From the NCBI GenBank assembly GCA_911728455.2, contig OU452234.1, positions 7,082,549-7,146,548 on the forward strand: a stretch of 64,000 nt of DNA, in the 5' to 3' direction. The DNA is from Marthasterias glacialis (taxonomy: Eukaryota; Echinodermata; Asteroidea; Forcipulatida; Asteriidae). The notes under the pieces were generated by a model. That model was not told the origin of the DNA. It was given only the letters and a program-made list of their open reading frames with translations, and searched no databases. A program made the translations under genes and the position numbers. Positions 13,301-24,323 of the stretch are shown in pieces. Position 1 is the first letter of the stretch; every line of letters starts with the position of its first letter.

Positions 13301-16300
13301 ATACGTCACTTCATGAAACTATTATGTGTACATGGTGTAGGTGGTGAAACTTGAAAATGTTAACATTAATCAGTACATGTATGTCAGTCATTTTTACAAT
13401 AACCGATTTGCCAAATTGTGGGATTTTTGACCCGTACGTTGCTTTGTGAAAACGATGATGAATTAACAACACGTATAAGATCTCTGGTTTTCTGAATGCT
13501 TTTTAAAATTTGAGATTTGTTTAAGTGGTACAAAAAACTACTCAATATCAAGTCACAAAGTTAGAAAACCAGATTGCTGAAACTTGTATTCATTGAAATG
13601 TAAAAAACTATGTAATTGACATAAACATTTTTTTAAATTTGATATACATGTAAAACTAGTGATATAACAACACTTTATATTTCTTGAAACTAAGATGATT
13701 GGAATGAATGAATGAATCCTTCAAAATGTAACGGTGTGACATGCAATTTTCTCTGTAACGTTTATATCATGCCAACATTACAAGACATTTCCAATGTAAT
13801 TTTTCATTGAATCTAATAGCAACTAGAATAAATAAAGTACAAGTAATGGAGCTGCAAAGAGTTGAAACTCCAAAATACCAACATAAAAGGAAAGTTGTGT
13901 TTCCTGCCATGGAACTCACAGCAAGATAAACAGGACACACAAACCATGGATAGCACAACTTCTAATTTGTGTTTTTGATAAAATTTGTGATCTAGGTAAA
14001 TGAAACATTAACGTCTCTCAAGCTGAATGGGAATAAGATTGAAAATAAAGGAGGAATGTTCCTAGCTGGCTGCTTACAAGTCAACACTTCTCTACAAGAG
14101 CTTGATGTTGGTGATGCAGATTTGGTATGTATAATAGTTTATTATCTGGAATCTAAAATAACATTGTTCATGTTTAAACCTTGCTATAACAAATTCCAAG
14201 AAAAACCTGTGTCTAAAATTCGTTTATTTTAGTTGAATCTGATCTCAGTATGTTTTTGTTGCCTTTGCTTTTGTTCAAGAAAAAACAAAAGCAATGTATG
14301 AAGACAGTAAATAAATGTGAATGTTTCACACTTTTTAATTGTTAAATATTTTTCTTTTACATTCATTTTCTAAAACACAGCCAATTACTTACGTACATTC
14401 TCGTTTTGACTAGTTGACTAGTCAGCCTCAGAACGAGGCTCCACCTCAGTCAGTAGGTGGCACTGTTTACTGTTCTGGCTACTAGGTAGTGGTCTGGCCA
14501 GTTGTGCCCTCCCCCAGGGTGGGACTTGGGGTATGAGGGGGTCCCATATGTGTGATAGCTCATAATCTTCCTGCATCTCTGTTCATAGTTATTCCATATA
14601 CTCTCCCAAATCCAGTGTCTAAACTTCTCACCCAAATCTTATAATTTTCCCAGTTCATTATACGGTTGTTGTCCCTGGCATGTTCTGTGATGGCTGATTT
14701 CTTCTCTTTGCCTGCTGTTGCTGTTTTTCTTGCCCTCGTTGTCATACCAGATGTAACCTTTTTCACTTCAGTTTTATGTTTGTCATAACGGGTGCCGAAT
14801 TTCCTTCCTGTTTCCCAATTGACAGGTAGGGCCACGTTCTGAGGATGACTAGTTCACTAGTCATCCTCAGAACTCAGAAGTAATTGGCTGTGGTTTAGAA
14901 ATTTAAAGGGGAAGTTGAAATTTTACCAGCCTGATAAACTTTTGCGTGTGTACACGTCATCCGATGGCTACTGGTGAACTTACAGGTTGTTGTCGGAGAA
15001 AGAGAGTCAGTAGAATAAATAAATAACAAAGCAAACAAAAATAATGTAATTGTTCAACCCACAAATGCTTCCTTTTCTCATTTTTGTCAGAGATGTTTTA
15101 ATTTGTATTGAAAACGAATAATAGTTTGGTATTTAATGTGGTTCTACTGGAAATGTTGTTGTGCGTAAGTGACATTTGAAAAATAAAAATACTAAAACAT
15201 TGTTGTTTTTTCTGTTGTAGGGAACTCAGAGCTTGATTGCTTTTGCTACTGTGTTACATCATAATAACACACTGAGGGCTTTGTGTGTTAACAGACCTAT
15301 ACTGTTTAGTCAACAAGAAGAGACTACTGTTCATATGGCTTTAATGCTCAAGGTATATCATTATTAATAACGCTTCTCATATTTACTTGTAAAACTAAAG
15401 ATACCTTAAATTGCAATGTTGCAGGTCTTCAATTCCAAGACATGGGGCCATTTCCATAGCTTATCAAGCAGAACATTGTTTGCAAATTTCTTCGCTGGGT
15501 CAACAATCCCTACATATCATTGCGGAGTGATCCATGTAGTGTTTTATGGACAGTATAACACTAATTTAGGACACTATTACATGCAACACCAAAAAGGATA
15601 ATGATAGAAAGACACATGGAAAATGCAGACAGATTTTACAATAAATTTACAGAGTTAAGCCCATTATTTTTGTTGTTGTAAGAACATTTCATTTGATTTA
15701 TAATGTGACTCTTAATGAACATCAGACAGTTATTGCACACTTTGATGCGGTACATTATACAATTGTTGTCTGCTGTGATGTGGTCCATGCTGTTTTGGAC
15801 ACCCGAGGGGGCAGATGGCACTCGAGGCGAAGCCGACATATCACAGCAGACAACAATTGTTTTGTTATACCAATGGTATTAGATTGCAGGATTGTTAAAA
15901 AGGCCCTTACCGACATAGTATGCCGGCGACAATATTCAATTAAACAAAAGTGCGGAAATGGCGGCAGCAGGCGATCGATTACAGATTTTTATCAACCAAA
16001 ATGTATCAACTGGTCCCTATCGCGAGCATCATATCGAAAGTACAGTAGCGTGCATAGTACCAGTGGTAGCAAAGTAACCTCTTTGTCAGGTAGTACCGCC
16101 AATCTGGTTGTACAGATCAATGGGGACGATGAAATAATGTTCTGAGAACGATCTAGGTAATGGACCCCGACAACATCACTTTTTTGAGAAGACATGAAAT
16201 TTTGTATTATGTCACATAATTGGTTCTCGACCAACAAAAATTCACAATCTACTACCATGGTATAACAAGGTGTTTTGTACACCCGAGGGGGTAAATGGCA

Positions 16301-18701
16301 CCTGAGGTGAAGCTGAAGCTGCAAAAAACCCATGGACCCCATCACAGCAGGGAACTATTGTTTTGTTATACCATGGTTGTAGATTGCAGGAGGAAACAAA
16401 AATTATATTCAAAGTGAAATAAATTATTTTTATTAATTTATTGTTGAACACTGCATTTTGCCCATATATTTGTAGGAACTAAGTGAAGAAAAAAATTAAG
16501 TGCATTTTGACTGGCAACAAGCTAACACAGCTCAGTTAAATTTGATGCTAAGAACTGTGCAATAAGCAGCTCTAAATTGGCTCTCATATAGACCTTTATC
16601 ATGGTGCGGCCATGTAACCAAACCGGGGCTGGAAGGGCAAATAGTCTGGTTCCTTTTTGTACAATGAATATTAGCTTATATTATTGTTATTGGATACGGG
16701 GAACATGACCAAGATGGTTGCAGCATGATAAAGGTCTATTATGGCCCTTTGTGGTACATTGTGTACAAACTAGAAACTAACATAGTCATTTTTCTTTGAT
16801 TCAGGTCAATTCTACACTACAGGAGCTGCATCTCCAGAAGTGTGACATTCGAGATTTTGGTGCGGATAGACTTGTAGAGGCACTCCAATATAACATTGCA
16901 CTAAAGTACCTGGATGTCAGCTGGTAATTCATTGTAATCATCAATAATGAACAGCGTTTACATGGCACTCTTAACACACATGGCAGAAACAGCATTTACA
17001 ATATATGGCCCTCTTTATCTAGAAACTATTCAAATGCTCCCTATAAGGTATAGAGTAAGAAAAGGCTTGAATAAAGAAATGTTTTCAAATGTGTTTCTGA
17101 AGGGAACAAGTTCTTGTTCATTCCAATGTACATAAAGGCAATGCTTGTTTTTGACCAATAGAATGGAACTACTTGAGTGAAAATAAAAAATGATACATGA
17201 ACCATGTGTATCTGTATGGCAGGAGATTTCTTTTGTACATACTGTACCACCCTGTCCAAATGAACTTTTTTTTGCTAGTTCAAATAGTTTCTTGATTTAT
17301 TTCAAGAGAAAAACATCAGAAAGTTAAATCAAAGTTCCAGAATGTTGTATGCCTGCTTGTTTCAGTTTTAATTCCCTACTTTTGGTTTTGTAGTAATCGT
17401 ATCACAAGAGATGGTGCTAAATCCCTGGCCAAGCTTCTCAAACAGAACACACCTTTAGAGATTCTAGACTTGGGTTACAACAGAATAGAAGATGATGGAG
17501 CAGTCTACCTGAGTGAATCCTTGGCTGGTCTCAACTCAAATCTCAAAACGTAAGTTGTCAGTCACTGTCAAGTAAAAGACTTGCAATCAAATTCTATGTT
17601 GAGTCAATGGTGTTCTTAGGTGGAGGACAAAACCAAGGTCATTAGCAAGTATTGAAGATCCAGTTTGAAGGATGTCATTAGTATGGAGTACTTACTATTG
17701 AGCTGGTCTGTTAAACTCATGACCCAAACTTGAATTTCTTTGAAGTAAACTAATGTGTGTAAAGTATCTTGGGTTATCAAAATTGCATCATCAAGGATCT
17801 TCAACCTTAGTACCCACTATAGTCCTGGAGTATGATATCAATTTGAAAATTATACAGTATTGTAATATATATCAGCTGATCGGCTGATTTCCTTTTCCCC
17901 CTTCATTTAAGTGTGATAGAAAACTTAAGTACACGGTTCAACAGTTTGTGTGCTAGGCAGTTTCCTCTTATTACAAACAATGTCTGACAAAATGCTTAAA
18001 TTGAAAATACAAGAAACTACCTTTGTTCAGTGCTATTTCACTCCACTGATGGTGTTTGCAGGCTCAAAATTCTCCACAATCTATCCCTTTGATGAATTCA
18101 TAGTGGCAGGGTTGTCAATATTGATTTATTTTGACATGACAGGTTGGTGATAGCGAGTAACAACATAGAAGCAGCAGGTCTGTGTGCAATAGCACGATCC
18201 ATGAACACCAACACAACGCTGACTAGTGTCTTCATCTGGGGCAATCACTTACAGGAACTGGCATGTGTGGTAAGACATAATTCACATTTACTCACTACCA
18301 TTAAGAAGTACATTTTGAACCTTGATTTCTTTCATCCAAGTTTGAGTTGAGCTTTGTTTACAGGGTCTCTAGTCCAAGTCCAGTTATGGACAGTTGACTT
18401 ACATGCGTCAGAACTTGTACCATTTTTAATTTAAAACTCACTTTTTAGTGAGAGGCAATTCTCTATTCATTTTCTAAAATACAAAAGTACTTCAATTGAA
18501 GTCTTTACTCAGATGATATCTTCTATGTATTTGTTATTTGTGCAGGCCTTCAATGGATTAATTGAATCTGGCAGATTGGATATGAAAGACACTGATGTTA
18601 AGCCATACATTGTTGATGGTCATGTGATGTTATCACAGCTGAATCATGGAATCAGACGTCATTACTACTGGACGCCATTTTTTGGCCCTGATGTAGAATA
18701 A
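4222..18701 (+). CDS. LRRC34: LRRC34-like leucine-rich repeat protein, nine exons (spliced)
   Basis: Nine exons join in phase to a 402-residue protein: 4222-4337, 10192-10381, 12823-12906, 13996-14124, 15221-15352, 16805-16923, 17394-17549, 18143-18269 and 18546-18701. All junctions are GT-AG. A short N-terminal helix is followed by RNase-inhibitor-type leucine-rich repeats with the LxxLxLxxNxI pattern (for example LDLRYNNITDEGA and LDLGYNRIEDDGA), one to two per exon. The C terminus (FIWGNH..., DTDVKPYIVDGHV, HYYWTPFFG) is what I recognise as the LRRC34 family tail. Vertebrate LRRC34 is of similar length and is described as nucleolar and expressed in stem and germ cells; that role is family knowledge, not seen here. 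The ATG at 4222 is the first in frame and lies about 57 bases after a possible non-coding acceptor. Another NLR- or RNH1-like LRR protein is possible, but the C-terminal block argues for LRRC34. Confidence 0.85.
7328..7639. repeat. 54-bp tandem array, six units
   Basis: Six units start at 7328 (43 bp), 7371, 7425 (53 bp), 7478, 7532 and 7586. The unit opens acataggactaggatcc and closes ctgaacttaagct(t/c). Units are nearly identical. Confidence 0.95.
8578..9133. mobile_element. TTAA-flanked non-autonomous element
   Basis: Bounded by TTAA at 8574-8577 and 9134-9137. Inverted ends are agggtctgtgaagtggt and (reverse complement of right end) agggcccatgaagtggt. It is 556 bases with no transposase frame. 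TTAA duplication suggests piggyBac-type mobilisation (inference). Confidence 0.75.
9269..9847 (+). mobile_element. MITE family M1 (ccagttg ends), copy 1
   Basis: Flanked by TTAA (9265-9268, 9848-9851). The ends are tcagttgcc and caactgg. Interior landmarks shared with other copies are ggaattgctggaatc, ctttgagagtacc, acaatggtggaagcctctcg and tttgtgtgggtgaaa. It carries no intact protein. Confidence 0.8.
10192..10381 (+). CDS. LRRC34: LRRC34 exon 2
   Basis: Codes residues 39-102 and includes the first clear repeats (LELVLRGNNYLLTD, VTGLDLRYNNITDEGA). The acceptor is aatgcAG|T and the donor GGAG|GTAAGC. It is followed after about 70 bases by the 88-bp minisatellite. Confidence 0.88.
10453..12240 (+). 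repeat. 88-bp minisatellite with a 5S-rRNA-like core
   Basis: Nineteen complete units start every 88 bases from 10525 to 12109, with partial units at both ends (10453-10524, 12197-12240). No length change occurs between unit starts. In each unit gttaagcacc (or ggtaagcacc), about 13 bases, ggtcagtacttggatgggag and acc follow each other as in the box A - intermediate - box C region of eukaryotic 5S rRNA genes. The remaining 46 or so bases are not 5S-like. It lies in LRRC34 intron 2, sense strand. Confidence 0.93.
12241..12436 (+). mobile_element. MITE family M1, 3' fragment fused to the minisatellite
   Basis: Shares tttgtgtgggtgaaa..aag and the end actgg|TTAA with M1 copies. The 5' two thirds are missing; the minisatellite ends exactly where this fragment begins. 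Confidence 0.7.
12823..12906 (+). CDS. LRRC34: LRRC34 exon 3
   Basis: Codes residues 103-130, one LRR (LRSLNLQSNDIRSAGAEVIA). It is phase 0 on both sides, 84 bases, with acceptor gagcAG and donor ACAG|GTATGT. Confidence 0.85.
13083..13500 (+). repeat. Dispersed element B, copy 1
   Basis: About 400 bases resembling 52376-52880: tttggagaaa, aactgctgtttcggagactg, aataaacagacttctt, aaacacatgagtcac and ccaaattgtggga occur in order. Class unknown; lies in LRRC34 intron 3. Confidence 0.7.
13996..14124 (+). CDS. LRRC34: LRRC34 exon 4
   Basis: Codes residues 131-173 with one and a half repeats (LTSLKLNGNKIENKGG, LQELDVGDADL). It is phase 0 on both sides, with acceptor gatctAG and donor TTTG|GTATGT. 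Confidence 0.85.
14408..14862 (-). mobile_element. Penelope-like element remnant with GIY-YIG segment
   Basis: Ends are 28-bp inverted repeats (14408-14435, 14835-14862), each containing the palindromic word actagt(t/c)(g/c)actagt. The minus strand codes, over a 91-codon open frame from 14835, a pattern ETGRKFGTRYDKHKTEV ... SAITEHARDNNRIMNW ... MNRDAGRL. This resembles the C-terminal GIY-YIG endonuclease part of Penelope-like retroelements (the ETGR...R...H, xAxxEH and MNRD positions). The reverse transcriptase is absent. It could also be a GIY-YIG remnant of another retroelement class. Confidence 0.65.
15221..15352 (+). CDS. LRRC34: LRRC34 exon 5
   Basis: Codes residues 174-217 (GTQSLIAFATVL, LRALCVNRPILF). 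It is phase 0 on both sides. The acceptor has a long pyrimidine tract ending ttgtAG; the donor is CAAG|GTATAT. Confidence 0.85.
15759..15860. repeat. Hairpin with 21-bp perfect arms
   Basis: Arms 15759-15779 (acaattgttgtctgctgtga) and 15840-15860 are exact inverted copies. The interior holds acacccgagggggcagatgg and ctcgaggcgaag, also found in the next element. Confidence 0.85.
16245..16386. repeat. Related hairpin with 24-bp arms
   Basis: Arms caatctactaccatggtata.. (16245-16268) and 16363-16386 pair with one mismatch. The interior repeats acacccgagggggtaaatgg and acctgaggtgaagc. The right arm sequence also follows the previous hairpin at about 15861-15888, so the two are nested relatives. 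Confidence 0.8.
16588..16739. mobile_element. 152-bp MITE with atagacctttatcatg ends
   Basis: Perfect 16-bp terminal inverted repeats at 16588-16603 and 16724-16739. The interior has no coding. Flanking bases suggest a TA-type target (uncertain). It ends 65 bases before LRRC34 exon 6. Confidence 0.8.
16805..16923 (+). CDS. LRRC34: LRRC34 exon 6
   Basis: Codes residues 218-257, with the LRR LQELHLQKCDIRDFGADRL and the start of the next. It ends in a split Cys codon at GCTG|GTAATT. Confidence 0.87.
17394..17549 (+). CDS. LRRC34: LRRC34 exon 7
   Basis: Codes residues 257-309, completing one repeat and coding the next (LEILDLGYNRIEDDGA). The acceptor is tttgtAG and the donor AAAAC|GTAAGT with a split Thr codon. 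Confidence 0.9.
18065..18102 (+). repeat. 35-bp sequence repeated at 18845-18882
   Basis: The stretch from aaattctccacaatctatcc to gatgaattcat is identical in LRRC34 intron 8 and 140 bases beyond the gene's stop. Confidence 0.85.
18143..18269 (+). CDS. LRRC34: LRRC34 exon 8
   Basis: Codes residues 309-351: LVIASNNIEAAGLCAIA, then the family block VFIWGNHLQELACV. The acceptor is catgacAG and the donor TGTG|GTAAGA. The preceding intron contains a 35-bp sequence repeated downstream of the gene. Confidence 0.9.
18546..18701 (+). CDS. LRRC34: LRRC34 exon 9 with stop
   Basis: Codes residues 352-402, ending ...RRHYYWTPFFGPDVE and TAA. The block TDVKPYIVDGHV ... HYYW is the strongest marker of LRRC34. 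The stop codon overlaps an AATAAA hexamer at 18697-18702. Confidence 0.9.
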   Translation, partial: AFNGLIESGRLDMKDTDVKPYIVDGHVMLSQLNHGIRRHYYWTPFFGPDVE

Positions 18702-19999
18702 AATAATACCTTGCCATGATGTTTCATGTTTCATGTAGTCTCCGGTGATCCATTCAGAGGATGAATTTGGGTCTGAATAGATCCTGTTTTACCTTCCAAG
18801 CCTACCATCCAGAAAAGGCTAGTAGATGTTGGGCTCAACCACCCCAAATTCTCCACAATCTATCCCTTTGATGAATTCATGGTTTGCAAATTCATTAATC
18901 TTACTACAGTCTGTATTTTGAGTTTGTACACTGTAGTTACCATAGCCTGGAGGACTTAAGAGGTTATATTTAGGGGCAGTTCCAATAGCCAGAGTGTCTA
19001 GAAAGTAATGCTTATCAAGTCGTTACTGCTTTATGCTGTAATTTGAGTTTGAAAACCTCGGATTGTCAAATATCTGGAGCCCTCAGGTCAGTGGACCAAA
19101 TTACATGTACACGCAAAAACCTAGTTCAAGGGTTTTGTAACCTACTGGTCCAAATTCATCAAGCACTTATTTCAAAATTGATGTTTTATATCACTTCAGG
19201 GTTTGTGTACATGTACATTTTTTTATATTTCTTAGTTAAGTATGAGACTGTTTTCACTTGCAAATATGTATTCTACACAGACTATAAACAAACTTGATAA
19301 AACCCAGATGATTCTGCAGCCATCTCTGTCAGTTTCCATGTGAGTTTTTTGGTAATGACACAAACAGGTTTAGACAAGTTTCACTTTCAGCTTCAGATGA
19401 AAGAGAAACTGCTCCCCGTTTTAGAATTTACATTTTGTTGATTTAATTCACTAAAGGCACTTTATTATTGAAAATATACATGTGTTGTCATTTATAACAA
19501 ATAAGTGTTTCTCTGAGAATTTAATGTACATCTTTCACATTTTGAAGTTTTCTAATATATGTATAAAATGTAAGATATTGAAATATTGTACATGTATATA
19601 CTGATTTTGTATGCAGTTCTTTGTAAACAACAAAAGGGAGTTTTGAAGTGTTACCATCTATGATAATAAAATCAGATAAATGTGTCACATACATTGTCCT
19701 GAGTTGTTATGAAGATAAATGCTTAGCATATTTACATATGATGAGCACAAATTAGAAGGAACCAAAACTGCGTACATGTGCATCACATTGTAATTCAGCC
19801 GGTAACACGGTTCTTAAGTTAACATCTCTATGAATAATGGTCCAACACTTTCTTTTTCAGGTTTTTATCAGAATTTGTACTTTTTACCTTGAACTTGACA
19901 GTGTCAATTTAAATAGACAACATTGAATTAAATTGTTTCAAATTGTTTTGTTACAATCGTTGTAGAAAATCTGAAACTGATACTTGCGAGGTGAGTTGA

Positions 20000-20080
20000 T
20001 GTGAATTTTTCCTGATGCATACATTAAAATATTTTGTATGCATTCATGAGTATGAATGCATACATTAAAATGAAGACACC
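20000..20080. repeat. Small hairpin, gcattcat/atgaatgc
   Basis: gatgcatacattaaaat is repeated directly around an inverted pair tgtatgcattcat / atgaatgcata near 20035-20065. Confidence 0.6.
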
Positions 20081-20363
20081 AGCTTCTTCATTGTCAAGGC
20101 TTGGTCATATATGTTCAAATACCCCAGATAGTTTATCCATTCTGATTGGTCTAGAGCATGTCACATGGTGGTGTTTAAACAGCTGATAAAGACATGGATG
20201 TGGAGTGTTTATAACCAGTCAGTAATTCTTCTTTATGCGGGCGCTTCACAAAATGGAGCCTGAAGACGTGACAGAAATTGAAAACTAAACTTTAAAATAA
20301 ACTAACAAAAGTTTCACAATTTTCCTACATTATTATGCTTAAAAAAAAAGGGCATTTATGAAT

Positions 20364-20530
20364 GGGAATAAAAGAGTAGTGCCTCAGTCTTAAACGTCTG
20401 TTTAAAACCTTGCAGGGCTGTGGCTGTGATAAAGGACCTTGCCTTTAGCTCGGTCCTTTATCAGAAGGCCACGACCCTGCCGATTTTAAATGACCATTTA
20501 AGATCTCGGACTCCACTCTCTTAGTCCCTT
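20364..20530. repeat. Hairpin MITE, copy 2 (pair with 3826-3990)
   Basis: Inverted ends aaaagagtagtgcctcag / ctccactctcttagtcc and central gtgataaaggacc / ggtcctttatca, as in copy 1. Confidence 0.75.
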
Positions 20531-23081
20531 ATTTAAAATCTAAATGTATGTTGAGAAGAATGATTCTTATTGACTATTAATTTTGTTATTCTCCTCAGCT
20601 CATCTCTCTTTTGGCAGGAAAGAATATTGACACCCTATTTCTTTCAATGAAGACAACACAGTTCACAATTCTATCACTTGAAAATGAGTGCAATATTGGC
20701 ACAGCAGATTAAAATAATCAAAGCATTGTTGCCGTAATATGTATTTCTCAAATCCCATTGCCAGGGTCATGCACTTGTTATGATTAATTCGTGTTGGTGC
20801 AACAAGGTCCAATCTCCAAAATTAGTGTTTTAGAATGACAGGTCATATCTCAATTGAAATCACCCCAAAGTCAATGGACGCTGAGATATGACGTCGCACG
20901 GGCGCTTTCAGGCAAGATATAACTCTTTTTTTTCACAATGGAGTTACGACCTTGTTGCACTGACATAACAAAATATTCATGACGGGAAATGTCACATACC
21001 ACATTGGTGATGCATTCTGAGTCCTGTGTACAAACAAGTACATCTGCAATAGTGTTTATAATACGTATGTAGGGCAAAACCAAGTTGGCATTACACACTT
21101 CTCAATGCTTTTCAACAGGCTGCCAAAACAATGTATAACAGGTTCTTAAAGTCAACTGCATGACACAATCATGATCTGGAGCTTGAAAACATTCTCACAT
21201 AAACATAAAATGGGTTATAAAAACAAATTTGAAAATTTAAAGTCAAACACCGGAAGTCTGGCTTCTAGTTTGAAAACTGATAAAGAGAACAACACCACAA
21301 CAGCAGCAGCAACAACAACAACAACAACAACATGCAACTTGTGAACTACATACTCTTGGTACATATACATTTATTTCAAACATGATGGTTATGATAGTTA
21401 TAGTATTATCATTCTACAAATGCAACTAATCTTAACTATTGCTATAGACATACTGGTAAAAGTGATTTACATAAAAATTGATTGACAATCAGGAAACAAT
21501 AAAATAATATATGCTTTCAAATGAAAAGAAAACACTAATAGTTCACAAACAAATGTATATAATAGTAAATACATAAAACTGAGTTGTCACTTTAAAACTG
21601 AATGTTTAAAAAGCTGTGTTAATATTGGACTTATCTTGTGTAATAAATACATGGTACGTTACCAAGCCTGTCCAACACCTATCACAGAACCGTTGACACA
21701 CTTTGGCCAATCGTTAAGTGTTTTTGCAATTTCCACTTTAGTTTTGCTGCAATGATGTACAAGCACACATTTACAGTTCTGACCAAATTGTAATCAAGTT
21801 TTTGGCTCAGTCAAGTCTGGTTTCAAGATGAAGGATTTAACAGACAGACAACGTTTTTGATGGAATTAGCTAAACAATCCAATAATCCTACTAGGCCAAT
21901 GAATTTTTTAAGAGTAAGTTTCAAATTCATGAAAACAAAATAATCATCCAATATTTCTTAGAGCATCAACTTTAAGGAGAAGTTCGTACATCACAAACTT
22001 GTTTTGTTACCAGCATTGTTTGGGCAGCTCTCTATTTTCTGTCAATCACATGCCAGTGGGGGGGGGGGGGGGGTTCATGTTAAATTCACACACGTTGATG
22101 ATGTAGTTACACTTCACAAATAACTCAAGAATATTCACATGTGATTTCCTGTGAACAGGCCAAGATTTCTTTGGTCAAGTTAATTCATTCATCTTCAAGT
22201 CATCATGATTACAATGACTTCAAATTATGCAGGTGTGAAAACCGAACAATAACAACTTACATGTACAAAATACACAATGTAAATGCACCAAAAGAGTTTC
22301 ATTCTTGCAGTAGTTATAAGATATGGTATGGTAACACTGTGTACCTTTCCCTGATGAACACACAACAATTGTCATGAGATTTGACTCTGTTCAACTAAGC
22401 ACCAGTAAAGATGGCCATTTGTAGTGTCAGCAATGTTTATGCAATGTTTGATACCATCTACACATGTGGAACTGCAACATACAACATATGTGCCTAGACC
22501 CATGTGTTGCTCAGTTCCAGGAAAAACAAAACAAGATGATCCCCAGAGAAACAGAAAGGACAAAGCATGTAAAAAACCTCACACTGCACGTCAAGATAAT
22601 TGCACATAATGTCTCGATTTGTATACAAATAAATGTAAGGAAAACACTAATGTCAAATAAAACCAAAACTAGGCTACATATTCAATTGTGTAATGCCATA
22701 TGCAAACATAGTCAACACATCAAATTCATTGGTCTATTACTATTATTAATATTATTATTATTATTATTTTTATTATATATTTCTGGTAATGAAACCAAGG
22801 ATGCCTCATGAGTGAACTTAATCACTGTAGCTCTCAAGCCTGAGGAAACCTGTAGATGAAGATGCTTGCTCTCTGAACCAGAAACACCGGGGTAATTCCC
22901 CTACTCTTCCACGATAAGTGTTCTGGGTTCTTTTATGTGCACAACCAATCCTATTGTTACTGACCCACATGGGTCTGTGTTCAAAAGGCATGAGACCAAA
23001 TATGGCTAAACTCGGCAGGAGAATGTGGCAACATTTTTTTTTTACTTATTTCAGCAATATGACCCCTATGTGACCTGTAGG

Positions 23082-23265
23082 TGAACTTTGACCGAATACC
23101 TGATCATGTGACATCAGCAAATGAACTCTAGTGACCCTATGTGACCTTTGACCCAATTCTGTGTACGCCCCATATGAAGCATGGCTCAAGGATAGTGACA
23201 ATGGGGTAAGCATGTAGTCATTCTCACTAAAATGCCCCTATGTGATCTCTTTGTGACCTTTGACC
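23082..23265. promoter_or_regulatory. Three DR1-like sites in a degenerate repeat
   Basis: tgaactttgacc (23082-23093) and tgacctttgacc twice (23142-23153, 23254-23265) are direct repeats of nuclear-receptor half-sites with one-base spacing. They sit in copies of a longer ccctatgtgacc...ccaat repeat. Function is inferred from motif only. Confidence 0.4.
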
Positions 23266-24323
23266 CAATACCTAGTATAAGCCTAGGTAAGTTGTCCTTA
23301 CGTCCAAGTTTGGTTAGAATTGGTTAAAAGGACACAGCAGGACCACAATATACCAGCTCTCTGCTGACTGATATAACTTAAGTCCAACATGTAAAGGGAA
23401 AAGTCAAGCAAAATGTCTTTTATACTTTTATATATGAAACTTGTGTTCAAATTGACCGTTTCACTTGTGTCATTATGGTCAATAATTTGATACATGTTTT
23501 ATTGTCCCACTGTACTGACTGTACTTCAGGACTGCAATTATTAAATAAGACAAGTCTGACATCACAAAGTGACTTTTCTCTTTCCATTAATGCGTCTCTG
23601 TCAGTAATTGAAATTATTCACAAAATAACCAATCTTTCTGATTGTGCACAATAAAGTCCTGATGACACTGACAGCAATAATACTTTTCCGATTATATGTC
23701 CAGAAATACTAAGAATTAATAAAGGAAACAAAAATGCTGTCAAACTTAGATTATATTATTGTGTTAACTCTCAGAATACTTTGCAGTATACTTTCATCAA
23801 AATCCCATGAACCATTACTAGTCCATTGGCATTAAAATATTTTTCTACATTATCTCAGAAATTCACATAATTTATGAAAAACAGCACAGGGGGAAAGGTT
23901 TGTTGTCTGCACTTTTTTTTATGAAAGCCTGAGCAAGTTATGATAAAATTTTAAAAAATCTCAGGTGTAAAAAAAAAGAAGTAATACCAGTACATTAGCT
24001 CGGAAACACCACCTAAATCATGTACATCCATTAGTGCACACCTTTTAGTAGGATTCCTATTTACAAACTTGTCTAATACCCTGCCAACAATTTGGCAATG
24101 AGTGTTAAAACAAAGGCAGGCAACGGGTATAACATTGATACGTTACTGGATGGAAAAGTTAGTTACGATCTCACATTATTAGCATACTACGTATAAGAGA
24201 CCATCAATGTACCGCAAAGAATGTACATGTACAAGTAGTTGTATTAAAAATTGCACAAACTTGATCAGATTGACACTGAAATGGACATGATGGAAGACAA
24301 TTGCAGCTTAACAACTAAGATAG

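Noticed and set aside
15693-16145. 150-codon + open frame
   Set aside because: It runs through the nested hairpin repeats and has no recognisable domain or splice context.
16242-16451. Overlapping minus open frames over 15992-16451
   Set aside because: They overlap repeat arms and each other, with no protein-like pattern.
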